64,000 bases of DNA from Actinomadura cremea (GTDB lineage: Bacteria > Actinomycetota > Actinomycetes > Streptosporangiales > Streptosporangiaceae): assembly GCF_014648495.1 (NCBI RefSeq), contig NZ_BMRF01000003.1, forward strand, positions 434,001 to 498,000. Reading direction: 5' to 3'. Within the stretch, counting starts at the first letter, position 1; each line of letters opens with the position of its first letter. Shown in pieces: positions 23,718-31,821 of the stretch. The position numbers and the translations under genes are program-made. The notes beneath the pieces are model-generated. The model had not been told where the DNA came from and ran no database searches. It saw nothing but the letters and a program-made list of their open reading frames with translations.

Positions 23718-25274
23718 CTATTCCGCATCCGTGACCGAAACGTCGGCGCCGCGCCCCCGGTCCGGCCCGCGGCCTCCCGCGGCGAGCGCGAGCAGGGCGC
23801 CGAGCGCGCACAGCACCGCCGTGATCAGGAAGATCTCCCGGTACTCGGTGCGGAGCGCCTCCTCGACCGCGGCCAGGTAGACGTCCATGGCCCGGTCGAA
23901 CTCCGCGTCCGACATCGTGAACGGGAGCGGCGGCCGCAAATCGGCCGTCAGCGCGTGGAACCGGTGGAACCCCCAGGCCGAGAGCGCCGAGATGCCGAGC
24001 AGCATCCCCATCATCCGCGCGACGACCACGGCCGCCGACGCCACGCCGTGCCGCGCCGCCGGGACGAACCGCAGCACCGCCGACGACACCGGCGCGATCA
24101 CCAGCCCGAGGCCCAGCCCGGTGATCACCAGGTCGACGTCCATCCGCGGCAGCGGCCCGTACGCCGCGTCCGCCAGGTCGGCGGGCCAGGCCGCGATCAG
24201 CAGGTACCCGGCGGCCGAGACCGCCATCCCCGCCGCCATCGGCCACCGCTCCCCGAACCGCCGCGCCGCCATGCCCCCGGCCACCGCCGCGATCGGCAGC
24301 GCCACGAGGAAGCGCGTCAGCAGCAGCGCGCCCTCGACGTCGGTCTTGTCCAGGACGGTCTGCGCCACCAGCACGACGTCCACCAGCGTGACCATCAGCG
24401 CCGCGCCCGACAGCAGGCTCACGCCCAGCGTCGCCAGCAGCGGGACGCGCCGCACCCCCGACAGGTCGAACAGCCGCGTGCGCGCCCGGATCTCCCACAG
24501 CACGAACAGGACGAGCACGACCGCCCCGGCGACCAGCAGCGGCGCGCCCCACGGCGGCAGCGCCGACTCCTGCGGCTCGGGGTTGTAGACGCCGCCGACC
24601 AGCAGCCCGAGGCCCGCCGCCAGCAGCAGCCCCCCGGCCACGTCCACGCCCGGCCGCGGCCCCGCCGGCCGCCCGCCCGGGACCGCGACGTGCACGGCGA
24701 TCATCGCCAGCGCCGTCAGCGGGAGGTTGATCCAGAAGATCGCGCGCCACTCGTCGAGCACCGCGACCACGGCGATCCCGTACAGGGGCCCGAGGACGCT
24801 GCCGAGCTCCTGCGCGGCGCCCACGGCGCCGAGCACCACCGGCCGCTGCCGCTCCGCCCACAGGTCGCCGGCCAGCGCCATCGTCACCGGAAGCAGCGCC
24901 CCGCCCGCGACGCCCTGCACCACCCGGCCCGCCGTCAGCAGCGGGACGTCCTGCGCCAGCGCCGTGACCACCGAGCCCGCCGCGAAGAACACCAGGCACG
25001 CCTGCAGCAGGGGGCGCCGCCCGAACCGGTCCGACAACTGGCCGAGCAGCGGCATTGCCGCGACGTACCCGAGCAGGAAGCCCGTCAGGATCGGGGTGAC
25101 GCGCTCCAGCCGGTTGACCGGCAGGCCCAGGTCGTCGACGATCGTGACCAGGACGGTCGTGACGACGTAGGCGTCCAGCGCGGCGAGCAGCACGACCGCC
25201 CCGCCCGCGCCGATCGCGACGCGGCGCCGCGCGCCCGGCCGTCCTGCCGCGCGCTCGGTCAGGGTTCCGGTCAC
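23718..25274 (-). CDS. P55-like MFS transporter (14 TM)
   Basis: The 518-aa major-facilitator protein is encoded directly behind an LprG-like lipoprotein. Motifs: [20 protein letters not shown] in helix 1, motif [14 protein letters not shown], motif [16 protein letters not shown], and a large central loop. In mycobacteria P55 (Rv1410c) and LprG (Rv1411c) act together to move triacylated glycolipids/triacylglycerides towards the cell surface and affect drug tolerance. Synteny and the paired families support the same role here. The GTG at 25274 overlaps the lipoprotein stop by 4 nt. A long C-terminal charged tail ([19 protein letters not shown]) is present. Confidence 0.88.
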   Translation of the reverse strand: MTGTLTERAAGRPGARRRVAIGAGGAVVLLAALDAYVVTTVLVTIVDDLGLPVNRLERVTPILTGFLLGYVAAMPLLGQLSDRFGRRPLLQACLVFFAAGSVVTALAQDVPLLTAGRVVQGVAGGALLPVTMALAGDLWAERQRPVVLGAVGAAQELGSVLGPLYGIAVVAVLDEWRAIFWINLPLTALAMIAVHVAVPGGRPAGPRPGVDVAGGLLLAAGLGLLVGGVYNPEPQESALPPWGAPLLVAGAVVLVLFVLWEIRARTRLFDLSGVRRVPLLATLGVSLLSGAALMVTLVDVVLVAQTVLDKTDVEGALLLTRFLVALPIAAVAGGMAARRFGERWPMAAGMAVSAAGYLLIAAWPADLADAAYGPLPRMDVDLVITGLGLGLVIAPVSSAVLRFVPAARHGVASAAVVVARMMGMLLGISALSAWGFHRFHALTADLRPPLPFTMSDAEFDRAMDVYLAAVEEALRTEYREIFLITAVLCALGALLALAAGGRGPDRGRGADVSVTDAE

Positions 25275-25954
25275 CGAGGAGCGCTGATCTCGTAGGCGGC
25301 GTCGAACTCGGTGAACTCGATGACCACCGCGCCCTTGCCCTCGGGGAACGCGCCCCGCACCTTGACCAGCCGCCCGTCGTCCTTGTTCACCCACACCTGG
25401 CCGCGCAGGTCGGCGTCGATCCCCGGGATGAGGCCGCCGATGCGGTCCTGCGGGAGCGTGGCCGCCACCCGGTACGTCTCCTTGCCGCCGATCTCCTCGA
25501 CGGCCTCGGCCTCCGGCGCCTGCAGCGACGACAGCAGGCTCGAGATCCCGCGCTCGGGGTCGAGGACGGCCGACGGGTCGTACATCGTCGCCGCGAGCGC
25601 CTTCGGGGCCTTGCGCCAGCCGCCCGTCCCCGCGTCCAGGTAGATGCTGTCGCCGACCGCGACGACCTTCATCTCGACGGCGTGGCCGGACTGCTCGATC
25701 GTCAGGGTGCCCTCGGCGTCCCCGCTGCGGAGCAGCTTCAGATCGCCGCCCTTCACCATGATCGGCGTCTCGTCCTCCGTCGTCACGGTGAACGCCGTGC
25801 TCTTCAGGTCCGCCATCGCCTGCGCCGCCCGCTGCAGCACCTGGGCGCCGTCGAAGTCGGCCTTCCGCGGCTCGCCCGACCCGTCCCCGTCGCACGCGCC
25901 GACCGCGCCGAGCAGGAGGAGGAAGGAGACGAGGGCGAGGATGCGTCTGGACAT
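25271..25954 (-). CDS. lprG: LprG-like lipoprotein (LppX_LprAFG family)
   Basis: The 227-aa lipoprotein has signal [20 protein letters not shown] with lipid-modified Cys21 and a short DGDGSGE linker. The mature domain is the half-barrel lipid-binding fold: [21 protein letters not shown], the repeated strands [17 protein letters not shown] and [17 protein letters not shown], and [15 protein letters not shown] at the end, all standard for LprG/LprA/LppX. Members carry triacylated lipids across the periplasm-like space. Operon partner of the downstream P55-like transporter (4-nt overlap). The symbol is assigned by family plus synteny, not by search. Confidence 0.87.
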   Translation of the reverse strand: MSRRILALVSFLLLLGAVGACDGDGSGEPRKADFDGAQVLQRAAQAMADLKSTAFTVTTEDETPIMVKGGDLKLLRSGDAEGTLTIEQSGHAVEMKVVAVGDSIYLDAGTGGWRKAPKALAATMYDPSAVLDPERGISSLLSSLQAPEAEAVEEIGGKETYRVAATLPQDRIGGLIPGIDADLRGQVWVNKDDGRLVKVRGAFPEGKGAVVIEFTEFDAAYEISAPR

Positions 25955-26125
25955 GGACGGGACCCTACCGACGGGTACCGCCGCGCGTCACTCGCTCTCA
26001 AGGATGACATCACCGCTCTCGTGCCCATGAGGACGGAGATCGGGGAAATCGCGGTGGCCGCCGTCATCGGGCCGCCGCTAAGATGACTCGCGGCACGCCC
26101 CCCGCCGTTTCACGGGGGAGGCCTC

Positions 26126-26199
26126 GGGGCGGTAGCTCAGCCGGTCAGAGCAGGAGACTCATAATCTCTGGGTCGCGGGTTCGAGTCCCGCCCGCCCTA
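26126..26199 (+). tRNA. tRNA-Met (CAT), elongator type
   Basis: The 74-nt cloverleaf has acceptor GGGGCGG against CCGCCCT (first pair G-T), D-arm GCTC...GAGC, anticodon stem GGAGA/TCTCT with loop CTCATAA (anticodon CAT), and T-arm GCGGG/CCCGC with loop TTCGAGT. The discriminator is A. The T-free start pair and the anticodon stem without three G-C pairs argue against an initiator tRNA. A lysidine-modified tRNA-Ile2 is the alternative that sequence alone cannot fully exclude. Confidence 0.93.
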
Positions 26200-26311
26200 C
26201 CCCGTCGGGGAATGCGGCATGTCCCGGGACGTGGCGATACGCCGGGCTCACGGCGTAACGTCGGACCCTCGTCGTACTGTGGGCGAGTCCACGGCCGGCC
26301 GAGGGGGCACT

Positions 26312-26695
26312 GTGAAGCTGCTGACCGCCACGAACTCGACCCAGGGATTCCGCGACAACGACTTCGACTGGTGCGTCGAGGGCGAGCTCGTCCACATCGG
26401 CGTGATCTGCGCCCGCGACAGCGGAGACCCGGACGGCGGCTGCGGCTGCGGCCGCTCGTTCGCGGGGCTCAACTCCCATCGCGCCACCACGACCGCGATG
26501 GTCCGGGACGTCCCCGGGTTCACCGGCGCCGACTACGTCGAGGCGATCAGGTCGAGCCTGGAGCAGCAGGGCTGCGACCCCTCGCACGCCGAGCACGAGG
26601 CGGCGCTGCTGCGCTGCCTCGTGCGCGACTGGCCGGTCGGCGCGATCGTCGAGCGCCGCCTCGACGAGATCGTCGTCCGCCAGGTCGTCCGGTAG
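26312..26695 (+). CDS. Conserved actinobacterial protein, 127 aa
   Basis: The product begins MKLLTATNSTQGFRDNDFDWCVEGELV and carries a tight cysteine cluster GGCGCGRSFAGLNSHRATTTAMV. It continues with helices containing YVEAIRSSLEQQG and ALLRCLVRDWP. I recall it as a widespread but uncharacterised actinobacterial family (domain number not certain). The clustered Cys/His residues suggest metal binding, but this is inference. GTG at 26312 follows GAGGGGG, and an in-frame start far upstream gives an unconvincing leader. Convergent with, and 6 nt from, the PurA-like gene. Confidence 0.72.
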   Translation: MKLLTATNSTQGFRDNDFDWCVEGELVHIGVICARDSGDPDGGCGCGRSFAGLNSHRATTTAMVRDVPGFTGADYVEAIRSSLEQQGCDPSHAEHEAALLRCLVRDWPVGAIVERRLDEIVVRQVVR

Positions 26696-26701
26696 ACCCC
26701 G

Positions 26702-27970
26702 TCAGGCCGCGGCGCGCTCGCCGAGGCGCTTGTCGGCGGTGGTCGGGCCGAACGACCGCAGCACGACCGGCGCCCGCAGCGCCTCCTCGACGACCTCCTC
26801 CGGACGAACGAGCGGTGCGTACACCGGTCGCGCGGCGAGCAGCCGCCGGGTGAGGTCCTCCTGCAGGTCGAGGCGTCCCGCCGGGTTGGGCGCCAGCCGC
26901 CGCACCGCCGTGCCGCCCATGCGGTAGGCGCGGCAGACGCGCAGATCGGGACGTGCCCCCGCGACGTCCAGATGCGTGACCGCCACGCCGTCCATCCCGC
27001 CGGTCACCTCCCGCGCGTACCGCAGGGCGACCGCGTCCAGGTGCCCGGCGCGGAAGGGGCCCTGCCACGGGCCGGTCCCGTTGTGCGGTTCCGGCAGTTC
27101 GCGGGTGAGCGCGGGGTCCTCGGTGACGAACGGGCCGTGGCCGTGCCGCGTCGCGTACGCGCGCGTGACCCCGAGGCGCGCCGCGCCGCCGCCCGCCTCC
27201 CGCAGCAGCGCCTCCGCGTTGCCGAACGTGGTCGTCGACCAGGTCGTGTACGGGTGGAAACCGTGCCATTCGTCCAGCAGCACGCCCTGGGCGCCCTCGA
27301 ACACGACCGGCCCCTCGCCCATGAGCGTCCGCAGGTGGCCCCCGCCGACGACGCGGACCCGTGCGCCGAACGCGGCGAACGCGGCGGCGCAGTCGTCCAC
27401 GTCCGGGACGTCCGCGTGCGCGCTGGGGAACGCGTCCAGGTACCGGTCGCGGACCGCGGCGAGCGTGCGGCGCAGCCGCGCCGGGGAGCGGCAGTCGCCC
27501 GCCCGGGGGGCGTCGGCGTGCGCGAGCGCGTAGGACGCCGTCTCGCCGATCCCCATCCCGCACGACCCGTGCCGGTCGGTGCCGCGCGCCCGTTCCCGCG
27601 CCCGTCCCGCCGCGCGGTGGTACGGCGTCGTCAGGAGCGCGTCGCCGTCCACGGTGAGCCGGTCGAACGCGTCGCCGACGCCGACCGCGCGGAGATGGTC
27701 GGCCTCGGCGGCGAGGGCCAGCGGATCGACGAGCATGAACCGCGACAGGTGCGTCCGGACCCCGGGGGTGAACGTCCCGGAGCCGAACTGCGCGAACGTG
27801 TGGTGCCGTCCGTCCGCGGTGACCACGTTGTGCGCCGCCTGCGCGCCGCCGTTGAACCGCACGACCGCGTGCACGGGCGACGCGGCGCAGAGGTGGTCGA
27901 CGACCGTGCCCTTGCCCGCGTCGCCGAACCCGAGGTCGACGACGATCACGTTCTCCGCGCCGAACAGCAC
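26702..27970 (-). CDS. Divergent adenylosuccinate-synthetase (PurA) paralogue
   Basis: The 422-aa protein shares the PurA fold from end to end. The P-loop is DLGFGDAGKGTVVDHL, versus the usual WGDEGKGK: catalytic Asp17 and Lys20 are kept but the following Glu is Ala. The next block is GGAQAAHNVV versus GGHNAGHT: the catalytic His is kept while Asn, Gly and Thr change. HGSCGMGIGETASYAL, VFEGAQGVLLDEWHGFHPY and VTHLDVAGARPDLRVCRAYR are all recognisable. The aspartate-recognition loop, normally TTGRPRRxGW, is replaced by NGTGPWQGPFRAGH, removing the usual arginine pair. It is therefore probably a ligase of the same chemistry on a different nucleotide or amine donor, not the housekeeping enzyme. 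Last gene of a four-gene operon, 27 nt after the vWA gene. Confidence 0.85.
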   Translation of the reverse strand: MLFGAENVIVVDLGFGDAGKGTVVDHLCAASPVHAVVRFNGGAQAAHNVVTADGRHHTFAQFGSGTFTPGVRTHLSRFMLVDPLALAAEADHLRAVGVGDAFDRLTVDGDALLTTPYHRAAGRARERARGTDRHGSCGMGIGETASYALAHADAPRAGDCRSPARLRRTLAAVRDRYLDAFPSAHADVPDVDDCAAAFAAFGARVRVVGGGHLRTLMGEGPVVFEGAQGVLLDEWHGFHPYTTWSTTTFGNAEALLREAGGGAARLGVTRAYATRHGHGPFVTEDPALTRELPEPHNGTGPWQGPFRAGHLDAVALRYAREVTGGMDGVAVTHLDVAGARPDLRVCRAYRMGGTAVRRLAPNPAGRLDLQEDLTRRLLAARPVYAPLVRPEEVVEEALRAPVVLRSFGPTTADKRLGERAAA

Positions 27971-27997
27971 GTTGTGCTCCCTTCTACGGACGGACGG

Positions 27998-28969
27998 TCA
28001 CAGGCGGGTGGTCCGGGTGCCGGCGGGGCGGTCGAGGCCGGGCGGGGCCGGGGACGTGGCCGCCGGGGCGCGGGTGCCGTCCAGGCGGGCCAGGGCGCGC
28101 GACACCGACGCGCCGGCGGTGGAGCCCGCCTCGGCGAGGTGGTCCAGCCCCTCGGCGAGGTCGATGGCGTCCTCGCCGAGGCCGACGGTGAGGGCGATCG
28201 TCTCGCAGACGGCGTCCAGGTCGTCCAGGTAGAGGACGTTCTGGCCGAGCAGGTCGCGCCAGAAGTCGCGCAGTTCGGGCTTGCCGGAGTGGTAGCCGCC
28301 CTCGGGGATGATGAAGTACACGTCCCACATCCGCCGGAGTTCCCGCACCAGCTCGTCGATGGGGACGTCGGCGGGCACGTCGGCGCCGATGACCTTCGAG
28401 ATCTCGCGGCGCCGCGCCTTCGGGTAGGCCAGCTCGTCGCCGATCATGAACAGGTAGCCGCGCTTCCCGCGCTTGTCGAAGCAGTCGAGGGCGGTGTGCC
28501 GGGCCATGAAGTACATCGCCAGCTCGTAGGACTCCCGCATCTGGCCGCCGCCCCCGCCCTCGATGAGGATCTTGGCGAGGTCGTCGTCCATCCGGTTGTC
28601 GGCCTCGAACTGGCCGACCTGCAGCGGGGCGCGGTCGCAGGTGGCGTCGCCGACGGCCCCGAACAGGATGTGCGGGTCGGCCGCGTAGCCCTTGCGCAGC
28701 AGCAGGCCGAGCAGGTCCGGCAGCTTGGTCTGCAGGGTGCGGGGGACGGTGCCCATCGAGCCGGTGACGTCGAACAGGACGGCGATCGCCAGCGACTCCG
28801 GGTGGTCGTCCGAGTCGCGGCTCTCGCGCACGGTGACGCCGCGCGGGTCGAGGTCCGGGTGGGCGGTGGTGGCGCCGCCGTCGCTGTAGGCGAAGGCGCT
28901 GATCCCGTTGGCCGCCTGGTAGCTCTTGCGGGCGGCGTAGACGTTGGTCGACCAGTGTCCGCTTCCCAT
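27998..28969 (-). CDS. von Willebrand factor A (vWA) domain protein
   Basis: The 323-aa cytoplasmic protein has a metal-ion-dependent adhesion site DVTGSMG (Asp67, in the DxTxS form), followed by the second site GAVGDATCD and the third YLFMIGDELAYPK. These mark a vWA domain at about residues 60-270. The N-terminal segment ARKSYQAANGISAFAYSDG and the loop GGGGGQMRESYELAMYFMARHT are conserved-looking but not familiar. No signal peptide or membrane helix is present. It is sandwiched between the J-domain/pseudokinase gene (9 nt) and the PurA-like gene. vWA proteins usually assemble or present partners, so a scaffold role for the PurA-like enzyme is plausible inference. Confidence 0.88.
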   Translation of the reverse strand: MGSGHWSTNVYAARKSYQAANGISAFAYSDGGATTAHPDLDPRGVTVRESRDSDDHPESLAIAVLFDVTGSMGTVPRTLQTKLPDLLGLLLRKGYAADPHILFGAVGDATCDRAPLQVGQFEADNRMDDDLAKILIEGGGGGQMRESYELAMYFMARHTALDCFDKRGKRGYLFMIGDELAYPKARRREISKVIGADVPADVPIDELVRELRRMWDVYFIIPEGGYHSGKPELRDFWRDLLGQNVLYLDDLDAVCETIALTVGLGEDAIDLAEGLDHLAEAGSTAGASVSRALARLDGTRAPAATSPAPPGLDRPAGTRTTRL

Positions 28970-28978
28970 GGGTTCTCC

Positions 28979-29986
28979 TCAGTCGTTCGGGGTGGGCAGG
29001 TGGAAGGGGCGGAAGCGGCGCGGGCCGTAGAGGCGTTCGAGCAGGTCGTCGAACTCGGCCAGCAGCCGCCAGGCGTCGGACGGGCGGCGGTGCGGCGCCG
29101 GGAGCGTGCAGCCCCGGGCGAAGGCCCGCACGGCGCCGGGCGTCCGGTCGCCCATGAGGCCGGTCATGCAGCGGGTGGCCATGAAGACGTCGGTGCCGGG
29201 CGTCGCGGGCTCGCGGCCGGGCACCTCGGGCGGGTAGAGGTCCGCGTGCCGGTCGACCATCGCGGGGACGCGCCCGCCCGGTTCGGTGACCGCGTGGCAC
29301 CAGCCGACGAGCACCAGGCCGTGCAGCTCCGGGTGGATCATGACGTGCTCGGGGAGGACGGCGCCGTGCAGGACGCCCGCGCGGTGGGCGAACCCGAGCG
29401 CGACGAGCAGGCGCCGCCACATCCAGGCGGCGTCGCGCGGATCGACGCCGTCCGGGTACGCGCGCCGGACGGCCGCGAGGTCGTGCCAGCCGTCGAGCCT
29501 GCGCAGCACGTCGACCCGCCGCTGCGCGCCCGTCGCGGCGTCCCGGTGCCGGAACGTCTCGACGAGGTCCGGGACGTACGCGCGGTGCCGGCGTTCCCCG
29601 CGCGTCGCGAGCCGCCGGAGGGCGGTCGCCTCGCGCTCGATCAGGTCGCCGTCCCGGGGATCGCGCGGCATCTTGAGCAGGACCCGCTCCCCGCCGCCCG
29701 CGCGGGCGGGGTACAGCTCGGCCAGGTCGCCGCTGATCGGGTCGCCGTCGAGGCGGTAGGCGTGCCGGCCGCCGGTGATCGTCGCCGCGTCGGCCCGGTG
29801 GTAGGCGCGCCAGAGCGCGTTCAGCCGGGTGAACGCGTCGTGGGTGCGGCCGCCGGTCGCGTCCGGGTGGACGGCCCGCGCCAGCCGGCGGTAGCGGCGC
29901 GCGGCCTCGGCGCCGTCGTCGCCGAACAGGTCGGCGGGGGTGCGGGCGGCGTCGAGCCTGGTCAGGGCGTCGTCCAGCGGGGTCAT
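28979..29986 (-). CDS. J-domain protein fused to a degenerate protein-kinase domain
   Basis: Residues 1-70 of the 335-aa product form a J-domain-like module with the diagnostic HPD tripeptide at 40-42 (YRRLARAVHPDATGG). From about residue 75 a kinase-like fold follows: VLLKMPRDP with the conserved Lys at 105, IEREATALRRL with the helix-C Glu, and GVLHGAVLPEHVMIHPE where a kinase would have HxDxxxxN. There Asp and Asn are replaced by Ala and His, and DFG is replaced by VGW. It is therefore a pseudokinase with an intact Lys/Glu pair. The ATG overlaps the NrtR-like stop by 4 nt. J-domains recruit Hsp70, so the protein may hand the complex to chaperone remodelling; that is speculation. Confidence 0.85.
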   Translation of the reverse strand: MTPLDDALTRLDAARTPADLFGDDGAEAARRYRRLARAVHPDATGGRTHDAFTRLNALWRAYHRADAATITGGRHAYRLDGDPISGDLAELYPARAGGGERVLLKMPRDPRDGDLIEREATALRRLATRGERRHRAYVPDLVETFRHRDAATGAQRRVDVLRRLDGWHDLAAVRRAYPDGVDPRDAAWMWRRLLVALGFAHRAGVLHGAVLPEHVMIHPELHGLVLVGWCHAVTEPGGRVPAMVDRHADLYPPEVPGREPATPGTDVFMATRCMTGLMGDRTPGAVRAFARGCTLPAPHRRPSDAWRLLAEFDDLLERLYGPRRFRPFHLPTPND

Positions 29987-30816
29987 CTGATCAGCTCCTC
30001 CCGTCCGGGGCGCAGCAGCGCGGGATGCAGCAGCCGGGCGTCCCCGGCCCGGTAGAGGCGGGGGCGCGGGCCGCCGCGCCGCCCGGTGCGGTCGGCGGTC
30101 GCGCCGGTGCTCTCCACGAACCCGGGCACCGACAGGACCTTGCGGTGGAAGTTGCCGGCGTGCAGCTCCTCGCCCCAGACCGCCTCGTAGACGGCCCGCA
30201 GCTCGGGGATCGTGAACTCGTCGCCGCAGAAGGCGGTGGCGAGCGGCGTGTACTCGAGCTTCCCGCGCGCCCGCTCCAGGCCGTCGGACAGGATCCGCGC
30301 GTGGTCGAACGCCAGCCTGCGGGTGGTGCCGGGCCGCTGGTCCCCGGACTCGGTGAGCCCGAGCTCGGCGACGGCCGTCCACTGCGCCCCGGCCGCGTCG
30401 CCGCCCGCGCGGGGGTCGGGCAGCTCGGGCGCGAACGCCAGGTAGGCGACCGACACGATGCGCATGCGCGGGTCGCGGCCGGGCACGCCGTAGGTGCCGA
30501 GCTGCTCCAGGTGCAGGCGGTCCAGCTCGGCGTCGCCCGCCCGGAGGCCGGTCTCCTCGGCGAGCTCCCGGACGGCCGCGTCCGGCAGGTCCTCGCCCTG
30601 GGCGTTCCGGCCGGGCCCGCCCGCCCGGACGAACCCGCCCGGCAGCGCCGGCATCCCCGCGAACGGGGCCTCGCCGCGCCGGACGAGCAGGACGTGCAGG
30701 GCCCCGTCGCGGATCGTCAGCGCGACGACGTCCACCGTCACGGCGACGGGGTCGTAGGCGCGCGGGTCGTAGTTCGCGAGGAAGTCGTGCTCGTCCTGCC
30801 GCGGGTCCGGGCTCAT
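29983..30816 (-). CDS. NrtR-like Nudix/winged-helix regulator
   Basis: The 277-aa protein begins with VAVTVDVVALTIRDGALHVLLVRRGEAPF, then GGFV, an unusually long insert and the Nudix box end AVRELAEETGL. The C terminus is a winged-helix-like region (TIPELRAVYEAVWGEELHAGNFHRKV) ending in the basic segment DRTGRRGGPRPRLY. This domain pair defines NrtR, a repressor of NAD-metabolism genes that senses ADP-ribose-type ligands. The REXXEEXG catalytic glutamates are intact, so hydrolase activity is possible too. ATG 30816 is preceded by a 41-nt inverted repeat. It is the first gene of the J-domain/vWA/PurA-like operon and probably regulates it. Confidence 0.86.
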   Translation of the reverse strand: MSPDPRQDEHDFLANYDPRAYDPVAVTVDVVALTIRDGALHVLLVRRGEAPFAGMPALPGGFVRAGGPGRNAQGEDLPDAAVRELAEETGLRAGDAELDRLHLEQLGTYGVPGRDPRMRIVSVAYLAFAPELPDPRAGGDAAGAQWTAVAELGLTESGDQRPGTTRRLAFDHARILSDGLERARGKLEYTPLATAFCGDEFTIPELRAVYEAVWGEELHAGNFHRKVLSVPGFVESTGATADRTGRRGGPRPRLYRAGDARLLHPALLRPGREELIR

Positions 30817-30827
30817 CCGTGCTCCGA

Positions 30828-30868
30828 TGTTGTTCTCACTTTGAGTTTGTCTCTGTCTGAGAAGAACA
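30828..30868. promoter_or_regulatory. Inverted repeat upstream of NrtR-like operon (candidate operator)
   Basis: TGTTGTTCTCA (30828-30838) and TGAGAAGAACA (30858-30868) are complementary at 10 of 11 positions with a 19-nt spacer containing a further short dyad CTCA-CTT-TGAG. The arms lie 12 and 42 nt upstream of the NrtR-like start codon, at promoter distance, and the region is markedly less GC-rich than its surroundings. Binding by the Nudix regulator is an inference from position. Confidence 0.6.
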
Positions 30869-30950
30869 TAGCCCGGACGGCTCCCCCTGTCCACCCCGTT
30901 TCCCGGCGATGAGATCGTGGGAGGACGAATCGGACGCCAGGAGGTGCGCT

Positions 30951-31256
30951 GTGCTCGTCGCGTTCTCGGTGACCCCGCTCGGCACGGGGGAGGACGTCGG
31001 GGAACTCGTCGCGGAGGCGGTGCGGGTGGTGCGCGAGAGCGGGCTGCCCAACCGCACCGACGCGATGTTCACCACGATCGAGGGGGAGTGGGACGAGGTG
31101 ATGGCCGTGGTCAAGGCCGCGACCGACGCCGTCGCCGCCCGCGCGCCCCGGGTGAGCCTCGTCGTGAAGGCCGACGTGCGGCCCGGCGTGACCGGGGCCC
31201 TCGACGCCAAGGTCGCGAGCGTCGAGCGTCACCTCAGCCGGACAGCCACTCCCTGA
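30951..31256 (+). CDS. Thiamine-binding MTH1187/YkoF-family protein
   Basis: The 101-aa protein [20 protein letters not shown] contains [33 protein letters not shown], the pattern of the MTH1187 thiamine-binding ferredoxin-like fold. GTG at 30951 has AGGAGGT with 5 nt spacing; an in-frame ATG at 30909 would add a polar leader without support. The family binds thiamine or related pyrimidines, and a salvage or buffering role is the general assumption. It is divergent from the NrtR-like operon and convergent with the STAS gene, overlapping it by 23 nt. Confidence 0.88.
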   Translation: MLVAFSVTPLGTGEDVGELVAEAVRVVRESGLPNRTDAMFTTIEGEWDEVMAVVKAATDAVAARAPRVSLVVKADVRPGVTGALDAKVASVERHLSRTATP

Positions 31257-31617
31257 TCTCCTCGTCGGTGCGCGGGAGGACGCACCACAGCGCCTCGTCC
31301 ATCGAGGCGCACAGCGGGACGTCCCGGTCCAGCCCGAGGATGCGGAACACCTTCGCCGCGTACGGGCGCATCCCGACCAGCGCCAGCGCGGCGCCCTCCG
31401 CCTCGCACGCGCGGGCGCACCGGCACATCGTCCGCATGCCCTCGGCGTCGAAGAACGTCACGCCGGACACGTCCAGCACGAGCGGGCGCCCGGTCAGCGG
31501 GCGCAGCCGGGACCGGACGAGCGGGCACGACGCCCGCTCCAGTTCGCCGCTCAGCAGCACGGTGGTGTGCCGCTCGCTCTCGACGACGACGATGTCGACG
31601 GTGCCACCAGGCTCCAT
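31234..31617 (-). CDS. STAS-domain anti-sigma factor antagonist
   Basis: The 127-aa single STAS domain has [28 protein letters not shown] at the first strands, then [19 protein letters not shown], in which the target Ser of phosphorylatable antagonists is replaced by Ala/Glu context (VTFFDAEG). Classical regulation by serine phosphorylation is therefore doubtful. It ends with a W-rich helix [20 protein letters not shown] at 31617 follows GAGGGGGCAGC. Typical partners are GHKL anti-sigma proteins such as the one at 6774, but no linkage is shown here. Overlaps the convergent thiamine-binding gene by 23 nt. Confidence 0.82.
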   Translation of the reverse strand: MEPGGTVDIVVVESERHTTVLLSGELERASCPLVRSRLRPLTGRPLVLDVSGVTFFDAEGMRTMCRCARACEAEGAALALVGMRPYAAKVFRILGLDRDVPLCASMDEALWCVLPRTDEEIREWLSG

Positions 31618-31821
31618 GCTGCCCCCTCGCTGTCGCCGGTGACTCAAAAGCATCGCGTGCCCACACGCGGTTGCCAAGCGGATCGCGGGAGTGGCGGCCA
31701 GGTCGCCGAAGCCGGGCGCGGGACGGACCCCCTCGCGGCGCCCGCGTCCTACCCCGGACGCGTCCGGCTCGCCGGCGGCACGCGCGACCCGTCCGACCCG
31801 GCGCGCCTCATCGAGGACGCC

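Noticed and set aside
26972-30055. Very long plus-strand open frame of about 1000 codons
   Set aside because: It is antisense to three well-supported genes, is Arg/Val/Gly-rich without any domain, and is an effect of the high GC content.
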